Origin: Hypericum androsaemum
Taxonomy: Eukaryota > Streptophyta > Magnoliopsida > Malpighiales > Hypericaceae
Direction of reading: 5' to 3'
NCBI GenBank assembly: GCA_963995505.1
Contig: OZ023181.1
Coordinates: forward strand, 9,916,221 to 9,980,220
DNA: 64,000 bases
Shown: in pieces, positions 1 through 11,834 of the stretch
Numbering within the stretch: the first letter of the stretch is position 1
Layout: each line of letters begins with the position of its first letter
Translations under genes and position numbers: made by a program
Notes under the pieces: generated by a model
Told to the model about the DNA's origin: nothing
The model's database searches: none
What the model saw: only the letters and a program-made list of their open reading frames with translations

Positions 1-330
1 TACTTACAAAAATGGAATCATACATTAGTATTTATACACAAGGAACTAGCTAACTCTAAACTAATTAACTAAGTAATTACAACACTATTAAATTAGATGG
101 TCGTTACTAGCCGTTGCCTTGAGTGGTGCCAACTAGATACTAGCCGTTAGCAACTCGGAAGGCGCAAGGAGACAAAAGACCAGCTATGTTTGACACTCTG
201 TCTTCCATGTTGCAACGAGAATCTCCTCATAATGATGCAATGATGCAATGATGATCAAACGCCAGTGATTATCATCCTTCGACCAGCACACACTCAAATG
301 AAGGACAACATCAAGACACCATTCTCAACA
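1..330 (-). mobile_element. Partial 3' LTR of copia element A, running off the window edge
   Basis: On the minus strand the RNase H reading frame ends near 311, a short purine-rich tract (GATGGAGTG) follows, and then TGTTGAGAATGG begins at 330, as expected for a copia LTR start. A TATA-like TATAAATAC lies at 28-36 on the minus strand. The other end of the LTR is outside the window, so length and target duplication cannot be given. The call rests on order and motifs only, because no second copy of this LTR is visible. Confidence 0.5.
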
Positions 331-1074
331 CTCCATCTGAAATTGATGTGTAGATATCTCGAACATCCAACTTGGAGAGTTGGTGATTGAACAATGTATT
401 GCAGATAGGTTTGGTCAACACTTCGGCAGTTTGTTCTTTATTAGGTGTATAAGGAGTAATTATAACTACTTCATGAACTTTGTCTCTAATGAAGTGACAG
501 TCAATCTCGATGCTTGATGTGTTTGGTTCTTTCATGGAGGCAATGTGAATTGCTTCCTCATTGTCGCATTAGAGATTCATAGGACGTTGAACTTGAAAAT
601 ATAGTCCTTCAAGAAGGCTTCAAACCTAGGCAATTTTGAAAGCTGCTAAAGCCATTGAACGATACTCTGCCTCCACTAATGATCTTGCAACAAATCATTG
701 CTTCTTGGATATCCATATGACTAGATTTTCTCCCACGACGAGATAGTAGTCTATTGTTGTTTTGCGATCATCAACTCTTCTAGTCCATCTTAGTCTGCAT
801 AGCCCGAAACACATACGATTATGAAATGCTTCAATTGGAGTTTGAAATGGTTTTATCCCAGTTTCTTTGAATCCTTTAAAAGGTCAAATACACACTTTCT
901 TTGGTTTAATAATACACCTTAGAACAATATCCATATTCAACACCAAAGAAGTACTTCATCCTACCAATATCTTTAATATCAAATTGTTTATGCATTCATC
1001 TTTCAGCTTGTTGATTCGATAACAATTATCACTAGTGATTGGAATTTTCACCACATAAATAAAATGATGACTTT
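311..1074 (-). pseudogene. Ty1/copia element A, RNase H and end of reverse transcriptase (left piece)
   Basis: Minus-strand translation gives the C-terminal copia RNase H signature (IEIDCHFIRDKV, then EVLTKPICNTLFNHQLSKL) at 311-535. Degenerate upstream RNase H follows to about 800, including DDRKTT and a VEAEYRSMALA-like stretch, and then the end of the reverse transcriptase. Stops and frameshifts break the frame. The segment stops at 1074, where the LTR element 1075-7425 begins. It resumes at 7426, and the RT frame reads on across the two edges once one copy of the ACTTT duplication is discounted. This is a dead retrotransposon fragment. Confidence 0.82.
1070..1074. repeat. Target-site duplication ACTTT (left)
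   Basis: ACTTT directly precedes the 5' LTR and is repeated at 7426-7430 directly after the 3' LTR. This 5-bp duplication fixes both ends of the inserted element. Confidence 0.9.
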
Positions 1075-2702
1075 TGATGCGCATGAAAAATGTGCATTTT
1101 GCCACATCATTTAGACCCATTTTTTAGTCTTTTTGTGTCGAGTCTAGTGTCTTTTACGCCATTTTTAGGGTCGTTGCCTTGAACGGTTTAACTTATTGTG
1201 TTTATGGTCTTTTGGAGGTATTTATAGCGGTTCGGGACCAACCGGAAAGGACACGGACGAAAGCTTGAGGTAGAGAGAGCAAAACGAGGATCCGGAAGCC
1301 ACCGGATGGTGGGAAACCTTTCCGAGCAGTGGATTCGGGCTACCAAAGTCCCTGAATGCCGCCGGGCGGCGGACATTTCCGCCGGTCGGCGGGTTCGTCT
1401 GGCAGACGGAGGATGTCACATTTAAAAATCCATAAATTCTTGCTCCGGCATTAGATTAAGTCATATGAGGTACCATTGAAAAGCTAAGACAACGATCTAC
1501 ATTTTATCTTCAATGACAAAAGTCCAATTCATACCAGAAGACAGAAAAATGGTGCATCATTGTCGGCCCATGAACTAGAGCAGGAACTAAACGTCGCCAA
1601 ATTAGCCGGAAGGCGAGCGCGATGCAGTTTGCACCCGGAACAAGGCTAAAAATGACCATTTCATCCTTGTACTTATCCTAGCTCTTTAGAATTTTGTTGG
1701 CAGCCCATAAATAGACCCTTTAGGTCCCTATTTCAACTTACCAATTCATTTGTGAGGTTTGGCCACTTAGAACAACCAACACTTTTCTCTCTCTCTCTCT
1801 CTCTCTCTAAGGAGCATTAGAGAATGACGAGGAGCTAGGAGTTCTTGAAGACCTCATTGAGCTTTCTAAACTTTTTTTCTTTAGTTTAATGCTTGTGACA
1901 ATGCTTATGTTTATATTGATGTTGAGTTTGAGTTTGATGATGTGTGAGTAGTTGTGTGTGGGTTGGGTGCCTTTGGATATACCCAATTACCTAGGTCTCG
2001 AATGGGCTTTGGGTGTAGAGTGTATAGCGGTTAGAGGGCGTAATACATTGGTTAATGGATCTCTGCTGGAACCTAGGGGCGAGTAGCACTAGCAACGACC
2101 TAGAGTCCTTACCAATCAATTATAGCATGACCCAAAGGACTTAGCCATGAAGGAGAGCATGGAAAAGCCTAACCGCTAGATTATATATTTACCCGATGAA
2201 CTTGGCCGTGAAAATAGACTTTGCCGAGAATGGTAGTGTGTAGTTGGCCCAAGAGTGATGCGCTAATGTGTGTGGTGTAAGAGGGCAAGAATGGTAGTCT
2301 CGACACCTAGGTGACGTTGACAACTTACCAATATTGGGTGTGAGTGACGTTCTCACTAGGACCCTCCTAATACCTTCTTTGTGGCATGATGGAGCTGTGA
2401 AGCGTCATGCCTTAGTTCACCTAGGCCCACCACGAGTGTAATAAGCCCATGAGAGACTTAGTTAGGTGGGTTGCATTCATGTGGTTGCCTTGCCCACTAC
2501 TTTTATTCTTGGTTACCTAAGTTTGTTTATATTAGTTTAGGTTGTTAATATTCTCCCTCTCCTAATTAAACACACCAATCACTATCTTACATATCGTCCG
2601 AAACTAACAAATGAGTCGAATTGGTGCTCTAGATCCCACTCCTCGTGGTTTGACATTTTTTCTACTCTCTTTATTGCAACCGGGTAAAAAATCCCCTCAT
2701 CA
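1075..2702 (+). repeat. 5' LTR of the gypsy-type element
   Basis: The repeat starts TGATGCGCATG and ends CCCCTCATCA (1628 bp). It matches 5791-7425 along its length, including a (CT)n microsatellite near 1787-1809 that reappears near 6499-6519. It has no gene of its own. Short open frames over 1188-1419 lie within the LTR and have no family resemblance. Confidence 0.9.
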
Positions 2703-2703
2703 A

Positions 2704-2721
2704 TGGTGCCGTTGTCAGGGA
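2704..2721 (+). promoter_or_regulatory. Primer-binding site resembling tRNA-Asp
   Basis: TGGTGCCGTTGTCAGGGA begins one base after the LTR. It matches the usual plant tRNA-Asp-type primer site (TGGCGCCGTTGCCGGGGA) except for three changes, all C-to-T or G-to-A, the pattern left by deamination of methylated cytosine. Confidence 0.75.
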
Positions 2722-2987
2722 ATGGCGCATTTAGACATCTATTTTAGCTTACAAATTAGTATTAGGACATTGGTGATAGTGGTTTGTAAATATTTTGTTT
2801 CTTGCTTTTATTTTGTATATATTGTGTGGGTGAGATGGATTCCTTTGGTTGCCATAGGTCCAATGGAGTCCATGGTTCATTAATTTCCGATGAAGTTGAT
2901 GGCAAGCAAAGAAGGGCACATCCATGATGGAATGAGAAAAGCACCCAAGAAAAGGGAGAAGAACCCTCAACTAGTGGCCATTCCGAA

Positions 2988-3392
2988 GTGCACGACTCTT
3001 TCTCAACCAAAGATGTGGCAAATATTGAATACTTGGAGGGGATAGAAGATGCCATATCCAAGGTTGGGTTTAGTGTCATCCGCGATAATCCTACACCTCG
3101 ACTTCAAGATCCAAGAAGGTTTAATATACCTTTAATCTTGGATACGGTAATTAAAGATAAAAAACACGACCTTGATTTTGATAAACCTCCCACTCTTGGT
3201 TGGGATTGGTCAATTCTGGGTGTAATTCAAATCCCTTTTGTTGCCGTGCTAAATTTGTGTGCCATTGATCCTTTGGGTGATTGGTACTTGACTACTTTTT
3301 TTAGGTTGATGAGGGATAAGAAGTTACTCATATATGATTGTTATTTGAAAATCTTTATTGATGAGTGGATCATTCCCATGGATTCAAGCTAA
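2988..3392 (+). CDS. Unrecognised 134-codon ORF inside the gypsy-type element
   Basis: This is the longest open frame of the element interior. The predicted product is acidic at its N-terminus and has hydrophobic stretches around residues 75-95. No zinc knuckle, protease, RT or integrase motif can be seen. It is followed at about 3464-3490 by GCTTGTTGGGAGGCAACCC, a short palindromic motif often seen downstream of coding sequence in Tat/Athila-type elements. It may be a remnant of an element gene or a chance frame. I do not assign a function. Confidence 0.3.
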   Translation: MHDSFSTKDVANIEYLEGIEDAISKVGFSVIRDNPTPRLQDPRRFNIPLILDTVIKDKKHDLDFDKPPTLGWDWSILGVIQIPFVAVLNLCAIDPLGDWYLTTFFRLMRDKKLLIYDCYLKIFIDEWIIPMDSS

Positions 3393-3694
3393 TATTAGTA
3401 TTGAACATAATGAAACCTTGATCCATGATGATTTTGTGAAAGTTGAGCTTGAGACTCAAAACAAGCGCTTGTTGGGAGGCAACCCAACATAGTTTTTATT
3501 ATTTTTTTAATGCTAGGGAGCATACCCCGACCGGCAGGCAAAGGTCATGCTTCGAGGAAAAGGTCAACCCAGCACAGCACTTCAAGGAAATGGTCATGCT
3601 TTGACTTGCCCATAATCACCGAATGGCAGGCAAAATGTCGAATGATGCCCTTGGACAATTTGGACCTCCCAAACCCCTTAATGCCACCGACCGG

Positions 3695-4116
3695 TGCTTA
3701 AGCCCTCCGAGCAGCAACCTCAAGGGGACAATACACTTCAACGTATTAATCCACCGAACAACATAATTGCCACCGGGCGGCACTTCCCCCGTCGTCTGGA
3801 GTCTGCATCTGTCGACTAGTGCCCAAATGGAAAATTGCCTTGCCAGATCTGCCCACCAAACGGCAGAGATGGGCACCGAATGGTAGAAAAATAGGGTATC
3901 GTTGGTGCTTAAGCCCTCCGAATAGCAACCTCGAGGGGAAAATGCACTTCAACGTATTAATCCACCGAACAACATAATCGCCACCGGGCAGCACTTTCCC
4001 CATCATCTAAAGTCCGCATTTGTAGACTAGCGCCCAATTGGAAAATTGCCTTGCCAGATCTGCCCACCAAACGGCAGAGATGGGCACCGAATGGTAGAAA
4101 AATAGGGTATCATCTC
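3695..4116 (+). repeat. 211-bp tandem duplication in the element interior
   Basis: The segment starting TGCTTAAGCCCTCCGA at 3695 is repeated from 3906 with few changes. Both copies run through the text around GGTAGAAAAATAGGGTATC. Short sub-repeats of a CACCGAAYGGCAG type lie in and around it. Confidence 0.85.
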
Positions 4117-4442
4117 TGCTAAGAACCGATTGCCACTCTACCCTTGTTGCTTTGAACATGGATGTTCTATTAACTCTCCTCTAAAAGATTATGTCTTGTT
4201 TATGTTTTCAATCATTGTATTCATTGTGGCCACGGAGGCTATGATTTGTGCTTTTGATTGAAGTGTTTTCACCTTCTTTGGCCACGGAGGTCATTGAAGT
4301 TTTTTCCTTTCTCTTGTCAGTTTAGTTGCCTAAACCCTCTCACATTGAGGAGTGTGGGAGGGAGTTCCATGTAGGAACTTACATGTTTAGGTCTAGATCA
4401 ATGTAAATAGGTCAAATTTTGGCATGTTTATGGCATTTTTGA

Positions 4443-4462
4443 CCCCCCCCCCCCCCCCCCCC
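4443..4462 (+). repeat. Homopolymer C20
   Basis: Twenty consecutive C residues in the non-coding interior of the gypsy-type element. The length may be uncertain because homopolymers are prone to sequencing error. Confidence 0.9.
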
Positions 4463-5778
4463 TTAAAATTTTGATTTTTTCGTCATGAGCTAAACCCACA
4501 CCTTTTAGGGAGCATATCCCGAGTGTAATGTGTAGGAATACAGATCTTCTACACCCTTTATAGTTTAAACTCGATGTCTCCCATTGTGGGTGGACTTGTG
4601 GGGTTGATGTGGGACCTTTTGAAATGTTTTGAGATGAAGATAAAGACCACCATCTCCTATTTTGTTCATGAGGTGCCTATACGTTCCCAGGTGATTGGGG
4701 TTTCCTGTTGACACTTATTTTATCTCTTTCGAGTGGGCATTTTGTGGGCGGACGGGGGCCATTTTTGAGCAAGTTGAGCCTAGAGCCTTACAGCCAAACC
4801 CCCTAATTTCTCCATTGTTTAACCCTCTTAAGCCTTAAGCCATTCTTTGATTATATACATACCATAATTGACCTCTTATCTAAATATGTCCCCACCTTTG
4901 ACACTTAGTCCGAGGAAGGACATAGGAGATAATTTTATGGGGTTGATTGTAAGGAAAATATGGTAGAATAGGCTTTTATGATGGGTATGAACAATTGGGA
5001 AATCGGGTAGAAAAGGCGAACATATGATGCCAAGCTTTGCCGAGTTCCAAAAAAATTGCCAATGTGAATAAATGATGAAAAAGAAAAGAAAGGAAAAATA
5101 AAAGAGAAAAGTAGAAAAGAAAAGAAAAACAAAAAAATTGAAGAAAAGAAGAAAATTGCAAAAGAGAAGAAGTTGTGGTATGAATAAGGCAATCAAATAT
5201 TAGGCAAAGCTTATGCTTCAAGATCATAGGTCTTAGGTGAATACTGGGTATGAGTGCATGTAGATATAAGGTGAGTGAATTAGAATAGACGAGGGCTAGT
5301 ATACCTTTGTAACAAGCTTCTCGTATTAGGTGGTTTAGCTACTTCCCAAATGTTTATCCTCACCTTTACCTTAACCCCATTTCAACCCAAGCAAAAGTCC
5401 CTTTGATCGCAATCCCCATATCATTTGAGACAATCCCGAGTGAGAGTAGGATATCTCATGACCCCGAAAGTATTCGCGAGTGATAGAAAATTGACTACGA
5501 AATAGTGAGCTTAATAATTTCCTATCCTCTTAGTGGTCATCCCCTATAAGCCTCACCCACTTCGGGTTAACGCTTGTTTAAACCCTCGAGGGTGTAGTCC
5601 TTGCGTATTTTTACTTTTGCACTTAGGGCGAGTGAACTATTGGGATGTGGGATGGTCTTGTGATGAGAAGTCAAACTTTTGAGGGACCCTTTTTGCCAAG
5701 AGTATGCCAACTCTTGATCTATTTTGTATGTTTGTGAGTCTGAGTCGAGTCTTTTGCTTGAGGACAAGTAAAGATTCA

Positions 5779-5790
5779 AGTGTGGGGGTG
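5779..5790 (+). promoter_or_regulatory. Polypurine tract of the gypsy-type element
   Basis: AGTGTGGGGGTG ends immediately before the 3' LTR and is preceded by GCTTGAGGACAAGTAAAG, a block common before the 3' LTR in plant Tat/Athila-like elements. This is the expected plus-strand priming site. Confidence 0.75.
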
Positions 5791-7425
5791 TGATGCGCTT
5801 GAAAAATCTGCATTTTGCCATGACATTTTAGGGTCATTTAGACCCATTTTTGCATCTTTATGTGTCGAGTTTAGTGTCTTAGGTTCGTTGCCTTGAATGG
5901 TTTAACTTGTTGTGTTTATGGTCTTTTGGAGGTATTTGGAGTGGTTCGGGACCAACCAGAGCAGACACGGACGAAAGCTCGAAGTGGAGAGACCAAAACG
6001 AGGATATGTAAGCCACCAAATGGTGGAAAACCTTGCCGAATAGTGGATTCGGGCTACCAAAGTCCCTGAATGCCTCCAGGTGGCGGACTTTCCCGCCGGT
6101 CTGGGGGTTCATCTAGTAGATAGAGCATACCTCACTTAAAAATCCATAACCTCTTGCTACCGCATCAGATTAAGTCATATAAGGTATCGTTGGAAAGCTA
6201 AGACAATGATCTACATTTTATCTTCAATGACCAAAGTCCAATTCGGAGAGGACGATAGAAACAATCGTGCATCTTTGTCGGCCCATAAACCAGAGTTGGC
6301 ACTGGACGGCGCCAAATTCGCCGGACGGCGAGCGCGAGGTGTTTGCACCCGAAATAACGCTAAAAATGACCATTAATCCTTGTACTCATCCTAACTAGTT
6401 AGGGTTTTGTTGGGGGCCTATAAATAGACCCTTTATGTCCCCATTTCAACTTGCCAATTCATTTGTGTGGTTTGGCCACTTAGAAAAACCAAAAATTCTC
6501 TCTCTCTCTCTCTCTCTCTAAGGAAGGAAGCAAAGGAGCTTTGAAGAAGGAGGAAGAGCTAGGAGTTTTTAAAGACCTCATTGAGCTTTCTAACCTCTCT
6601 CTATTTAGTTTAATGCTTGTGATAATGCTCATGTTTATATTGATGTTGAGTTTGAGTTTGATGATGTGTGAGTAGTTGTGTGTGGGTTGGGTGCCCTTGG
6701 ATGTAACCAATGACCTAGTCTCGAATGGGCTTTTGGGTGTAGAGTATGTAGCGATTAGAGGGCGTAATGAGTTGGTTAATATTCATTGGAACCTAGGGGC
6801 GAGTAGCACTAGCAACAACCTAGAGTCCTTACCAAGCAATTGTAGCATGACCCAAAGGACTTTGCCATGAAGGGGAGCGTGGAAAAGCCTAACCAGTAGA
6901 CTATATATTTAACCGACATACTTAGCCGTGAAAATGCACTTTGCCAGGAATGGTAGTGTGCAGTTGGCCCAAGGGTGGTGCATTAATGAGTGAGGTGTAG
7001 AAGGGCAAGAGTGGTAGTCTCGACACCTAGGTGAGGTTGTAAACTTACCAACATTGGGTGTGAGTGATGTTCTCGCCGGGACCCCCCAATACCTTCTTTG
7101 TGGTGTGATGGACTTAGCCGTAAAGCGACATGCCTTAGTTCACCTAGGCCCACCAAGAGTGTAATAAGCCCATGAGAGACTTCGTTAGGAGGGTTGCATT
7201 CATGTGGTTGTCTTGCCCACTACTTTTATTCTTGGTTACCTGAGTTTGTTTATATTAGTTTAGGTTATTAATATTCTCCCTCTCCTAATTAAACACACCA
7301 GTCACTATCATACATATCGTTCAAAACTAACAAGTGAGTCGAATTGGTGCTCTAGATCCCACTTCTCGTGGTTTGACATTTTTTCTACTCTCTTTATTGC
7401 AACAGGGTGAAAAATCTCCTCGTTA
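5791..7425 (+). repeat. 3' LTR of the gypsy-type element
   Basis: Starts TGATGCGCTTG, ends CTCCTCGTTA (1635 bp), and is collinear with the 5' LTR. The terminal CA has become TA. The second ACTTT duplication lies at 7426-7430. Confidence 0.9.
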
Positions 7426-8941
7426 ACTTTACCTTTATCTTTGGTATAAATCAACACATTAGAGTCTGAATAAAACTTGGAGAAGCCCAGGTTAAGCAAC
7501 TCTCAATTGAGTTTATTATACAAGGCCCGAGGAGATTGTTTGAGTTCGTAGATGGCTTCGTTAAGTTTACATACCTTGCTAGGATGTCTCTGATCAAGAC
7601 CAGGAGGTAAATTTAGGTAGACTCTTCTTCAATAGTATCTTGTAAGACATCATTCTTTACATCCATCTGCTCTATCTTCCAACCTAAATTTACAACAATG
7701 GAGACCAAAATCCTATTGGTATTCATTTTGGCAACATGGACAAAGGTTTCACTCTAGTCAGCAATTGGTGTTTGAGTGAAACCTTTGTCCACTCGTCTTG
7801 TCTTATGCCTTTCTAATGAACAATATGAATTATGTTTCATTTCATATACTCATTTACAATCTAATCCCTTCCTGTCTCTTGGAAAATCAACATTATCCTT
7901 TGTTCTATTTTTTTTAAGTAGCTAGTTTTTCTTTCATTGATCTTCTCCAAACTCAAGTTTTGGAAACTTCATCATAATCTTTTGGTTACAATTTATCATC
8001 TAAGCAACTTATAAAAGCTCGATGTCTAGGATGAATATATTTATAGCAGATGTAATCTCTAATAGGATAGTGTCTTAGACAAGTCTTGAAATCCTTCATT
8101 TTAGTGCTTGGCAGCTTATTCCTCATTGACCTTCTGAGAGGGACGATATTCTGTGAATCAGTGCTACCACATCTATGATTAGATGAGTTTAAGGTCATAC
8201 CTGGTAAGTTTACTGAGGAAGGAGCCTGATTCTCAGTATCAGTGCTCTTACTTGCATCTTCTGTTGGATTTGAGAAAGCATCAATAGTGTTATCTCTTAC
8301 AAAATCTATAGGAAGTTGCTCTGATGCAAATGAATGCTGGTAAAATAGGCATTGGTCGAGCAAGAAATTGATCTCCATTCTCACCCTCACCAATGTACTC
8401 TTTATTCTTTGAAAGTAAGCTTGATGTTCCATAAACTGAACATCCATTGAGATGAATTTATGTCCAAGTCTAGGATTTAGACATTTGTGTACTTTTTATG
8501 AGTTTGAGTACACCAAGAAGATACACTTAACAACTCTTTTGTCAAGTTTATTTCGTTTACCTATAGGAACATGAACAAGGCAGCAATAACCAAAAACACG
8601 AAGGTAGGAAAGATCTAGTTTCTTACCTGCCAGAAGTTCTAAAGAAACAAGTCTCTTAGTAGTGTTCCTAGGAAGTCTATTAATGAGGTCACAAGCTGTT
8701 GAAATAGCATCACTTCAGTATATTTCCCAAATATGTATTTTAAACATTATAGTCTTGATATATCTAACAAGTGTCTATTTTTGCACTCTGCAACTCCGTT
8801 TTGTTGAACACTGTATATATAAGTAGTTTGATAAATGATGACAAGATCTTTAAGATATTCCTGAACTAATCTTTGTACTGCCCAGGCCTTAACGACTGAG
8901 TCACCTAATGCAGAAACTAATATATGGTCGCAAGAAGGCAA
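7426..8941 (-). pseudogene. Ty1/copia element A, integrase to reverse transcriptase (right piece)
   Basis: Read on the minus strand, 8941-8747 holds the end of the integrase core with the conserved QQNGVAE-type block (here VQQNGVAECKNRHLLD). The stretch 8447-7986 is the variable linker between integrase and RT, with an LRRSMRNKLP basic block and DFKTCLRHYPI. The stretch 7920-7426 is degenerate RT including KFYSDSNVLIYTKDKG. Frames are interrupted repeatedly. Everything upstream of the integrase core (gag, protease, 5' LTR) is missing at 8941. It continues into 311-1074 beyond the nested element. Confidence 0.82.
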
Positions 8942-10080
8942 TGACGCCCGTAACTAAAGACGCAAGGGATACCCACTACGAGATCAAATAGGTTTGAGAT
9001 GTTAGCTGATTCCGAGATATTGCCTGGTACTTGTGGAAGATGCTCAATATCCAACAGGAATGTGAACTAAGTTAATGGTTTACTATTTTCCCAAGTCCGC
9101 CAAAGGAAAGGAGATTGGACGGGAAGAAAGTCGGGTCCAATGTATTCCCAACTGGATCATCTCGACACTAAGCTAGTGCTCATAGGAAGTCTTTACCTGC
9201 ATCCAAGAAAGCAGGAGGAGGAATTGATTCTCTTAAATTGGTAACTTATCAGGGTGGGGAGTGTGGCTTCATATGTGAATAGGTTGAGAAGCTGACTGAA
9301 ATAGCTACCACTCTCGCCCCACCTCTTGAGACCGATCACCAGCAGGTGATTTTGAAAGCAACCTCGGGCACCTCAGATAGTATGATCCCAGCACTTATAA
9401 CGTCAGCGTCATCTCTCGTGTTATAGACGACAGGCTTCCAAACAAAGGAGAAGTCATCTGGTCTCACCACACATCAAACTTTCTTCACCAACCACCTCAA
9501 CTCGTTATTCACCAATGCTGCCTTTCAACTTGGGAACGATGTGGTACGAACCCCAGCTGGCCACGCATCAGACTTGAGGGCAATGCTGTTGGTAGAGGAT
9601 GGAGCTGGTACAGTTTCAACTAAATTTACGATGGTGGACGAGACAACCTATGAGAATGGCCATCTAAGCAGCATAAAAAGTGGAAAGGGATGGGTCACAG
9701 AATCGGTCCACACTTAGCTGTATGAAGCCCAAAGCTCGCACAAAACTGAGTTCTAGTCTATATTTAGCTCTAGTGAATACAGACCCACTGAAAAAGAAAG
9801 GAGACTCAGAGGGTGGGACCAAAGCATAGACATGGGCCTCTGATGTGAAGGCGAAGAAGATGCTTAGGGGGAAGAAGGCCCACGTTGTAGCCAGACTTGA
9901 AGAGCTGACACTAAATTTGGTCCACGAGCGAGGAGAAGGTGACGGAGATGAGGGACATAGTTTTTTTGCATACCTGACCTCCTTTAATATCACAAAATTT
10001 GTGTCTCTGGGAGGTCGAGGAACAGAGAGCAAGGCGGGCTAGGAGGAACAAGTGGTAGAGGGTGACGACACTCCAATGGA
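8942..10080 (+). other. Unassigned stretch, probably 5' region/ORF1 of the LINE downstream
   Basis: No intact gene. Plus-strand frames contain a lysine- and arginine-rich piece near 9727-9960 (TKLSSSLYLALVNTDPLKKK, then KAKKMLRGKKAHV), of the kind found at the end of plant LINE ORF1. It is directly followed by a LINE endonuclease start. The left limit and any target duplication were not found. Assigning this DNA to the LINE is an inference from position. Confidence 0.35.
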
Positions 10081-10140
10081 GTGATATGGCTAAGTATTTT
10101 TTCTACACAACTCTCCCTCTTTCTTTCCTTTCTGTTTTCC

Positions 10141-11834
10141 TCTTTTATGTCGAATCTTAAGATAATGCTGTGGAACTGTCAGGGTACGAGCAGTTTCAGT
10201 TTCTTATTTGCTATTAAGTCCATTTTGCAGGAGCATAAACCAGTGATTGTAGCTTTTTTTTATCTCAAATATATGGGATTAATGCGGATCGCATGTGTGG
10301 TCAACACAAATTCTCATATGCGGCCAATGCAGGCAGCAAATCTGGCACTTTTTCCTAGACTCCCATAGCGTTTATTACAGAGTTGGAGGCATTTTGGACT
10401 CGGGTGATTTACAGTAAGTATGGCAGGGGGCGAATAGGTCTTGAGATGTTGGTGCCTGCTTTAAATGGTTCTCCGACGTGGCAGGCAATTGTGAAGGCCG
10501 AGAATGCGCTCTCGCTTGGGTTACGGTGAAATGTTGGGAATGGACTAAGGGCATCCTTTTGGCATGATCCCTGGTTACTTCCCTCCCCCCTCCATAACCA
10601 TACGTTGGGTGAGTTGCCACTAGAGGAGGAGGTGAAGTGCGTCTATGATTATTGGTTGATTACTTGGGGTGGGAATACTGCCTGGTTGTCTGAGTTTTTG
10701 CAGGGACCGCTGATAGCACTATTGGTACAGACATATCAGCATTGTCGACGTCTGTGGATATGCTATCTTGGGGGCTGATGTCGGATGGATAGTTCTCTAC
10801 GAAATTGCTATACCATGAGATTAGTAGGGAGTTATAGCCTGGCCATAGGGATTTGTTTGGAATAAAATTTGAAAGTTAGCTATTTCAGAACATATTTGTG
10901 TCTTTACGTGGCTCCTTTTTCATGGAAAGTTAATGACGAATGCAAACTGTGTACGACGACATCAGTCCAGCTAGAGCACATGCCCGAGTTGCCTTTGTGA
11001 GCATGAGTCACTGATGTACCTTTTTCATGATTGCAGGTTCTCGCAGTCTCTTTCAGCAGCACTGCCAGTTCCGGGATACGCAGGATTCATGGCAGCCAAG
11101 GAGTGCGGGGATTGGATACGATTGAATGTTTTGACGGATGGTTAGAATATCGAGGGCTCTCCTTGGGCGACTATCTTTACTACAGCGTGCTGGTGGATCT
11201 GGAAGTGGCAAAATGTCATAGTCTTCAAATATGGCCCTATTATCCCCCATCCTCCCCCCACCCACCCCACACAGCCTTTCTCTTATATCTTTGTAGACAC
11301 AGGAGTTTGTCCGAGTTCTACTTAACTGGAATACTCCACTCCTTTCGAGGCGCGAGGTACTTGTATCGTGGACAAGCCCACCATCCGGGTTTGTCAAGCT
11401 AAATACTGATGGAGCGTCAGCTGGCATTCCTAGAACTTCTGTTATAGGAGGGATTGTTAGAGATGCAGCAGGTCATTCGTTTTGGGATTTTGCCAAATGA
11501 GTTGGCTGCTACTGTTCCCTTGTAGCTGAGCTTTGGGCTCTATTTTTGGAACATGAGTTAGCATGGGAGTGTGGCTATCGAAAGATGATGTGTTCGGCCG
11601 TGAGATACATCATTTCTTCAGAGAGGGAATCAGGTGACGTGTTCGCTCTCTAAGTATTCCTTGACTATTGGTTGTGAGTTTGTATCTTCGGATGCACCTT
11701 TTGATTTCTTCATAGATGTTTATTCGGACGACTTGAAGGGGTTTAGTCTACCTCGATGTACTCACTCTATTTTTTAGCACGTAATTAATAAAGATTAGTG
11801 AGCCACCCGTCCCTCGATTTTTACCCAAAAAAAA
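10141..11834 (+). pseudogene. Internally deleted LINE (non-LTR retrotransposon): endonuclease start joined to RT tail and RNase H
   Basis: At 10150-10260 the frame shows the start of a plant LINE endonuclease (MLWNCQG, then AIKSILQEHKPVIVAF). By about 10380 it changes to the region downstream of reverse transcriptase (VIYSKYGRG, then NVGNGLRASFWHDPWL). A remote RNase H follows at 11380-11600 (VKLNTDGASAG, GGIVRDAAGH, AELWAL). Most of the endonuclease and the whole RT core are absent, a loss of roughly 3 kb compared with a full LINE. Stops are frequent. The 3' end has AATTAATAAAGATTAGT and an A8 run at 11827-11834. The same 3' tail occurs antisense in SCAI intron 1. Confidence 0.75.

Larger units (their letters stand above)
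1075..7425 (+). mobile_element. Non-autonomous Ty3/gypsy-type LTR retrotransposon (Tat/Athila-like) inside copia A
   Basis: Two long direct repeats (1075-2702 and 5791-7425) flank a 3.1 kb interior. A primer-binding site follows the first repeat, a polypurine tract precedes the second, and a perfect ACTTT duplication surrounds the whole. The interior has no recognisable gag, protease, RT or integrase, so movement would have needed enzymes from another element. The tRNA-Asp-like primer site and the GTGTGGGGGTG polypurine tract are typical of plant Tat/Athila relatives, so that assignment is by analogy. The LTRs differ at many positions, so the insertion is not recent. A solo LTR of a related family sits at 34987-36544. 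Confidence 0.88.

Noticed and set aside
1188..1419. Short frames with protein-like text, repeated at 5879-6112
   Set aside because: They are LTR sequence and the frame is not kept between the two copies.
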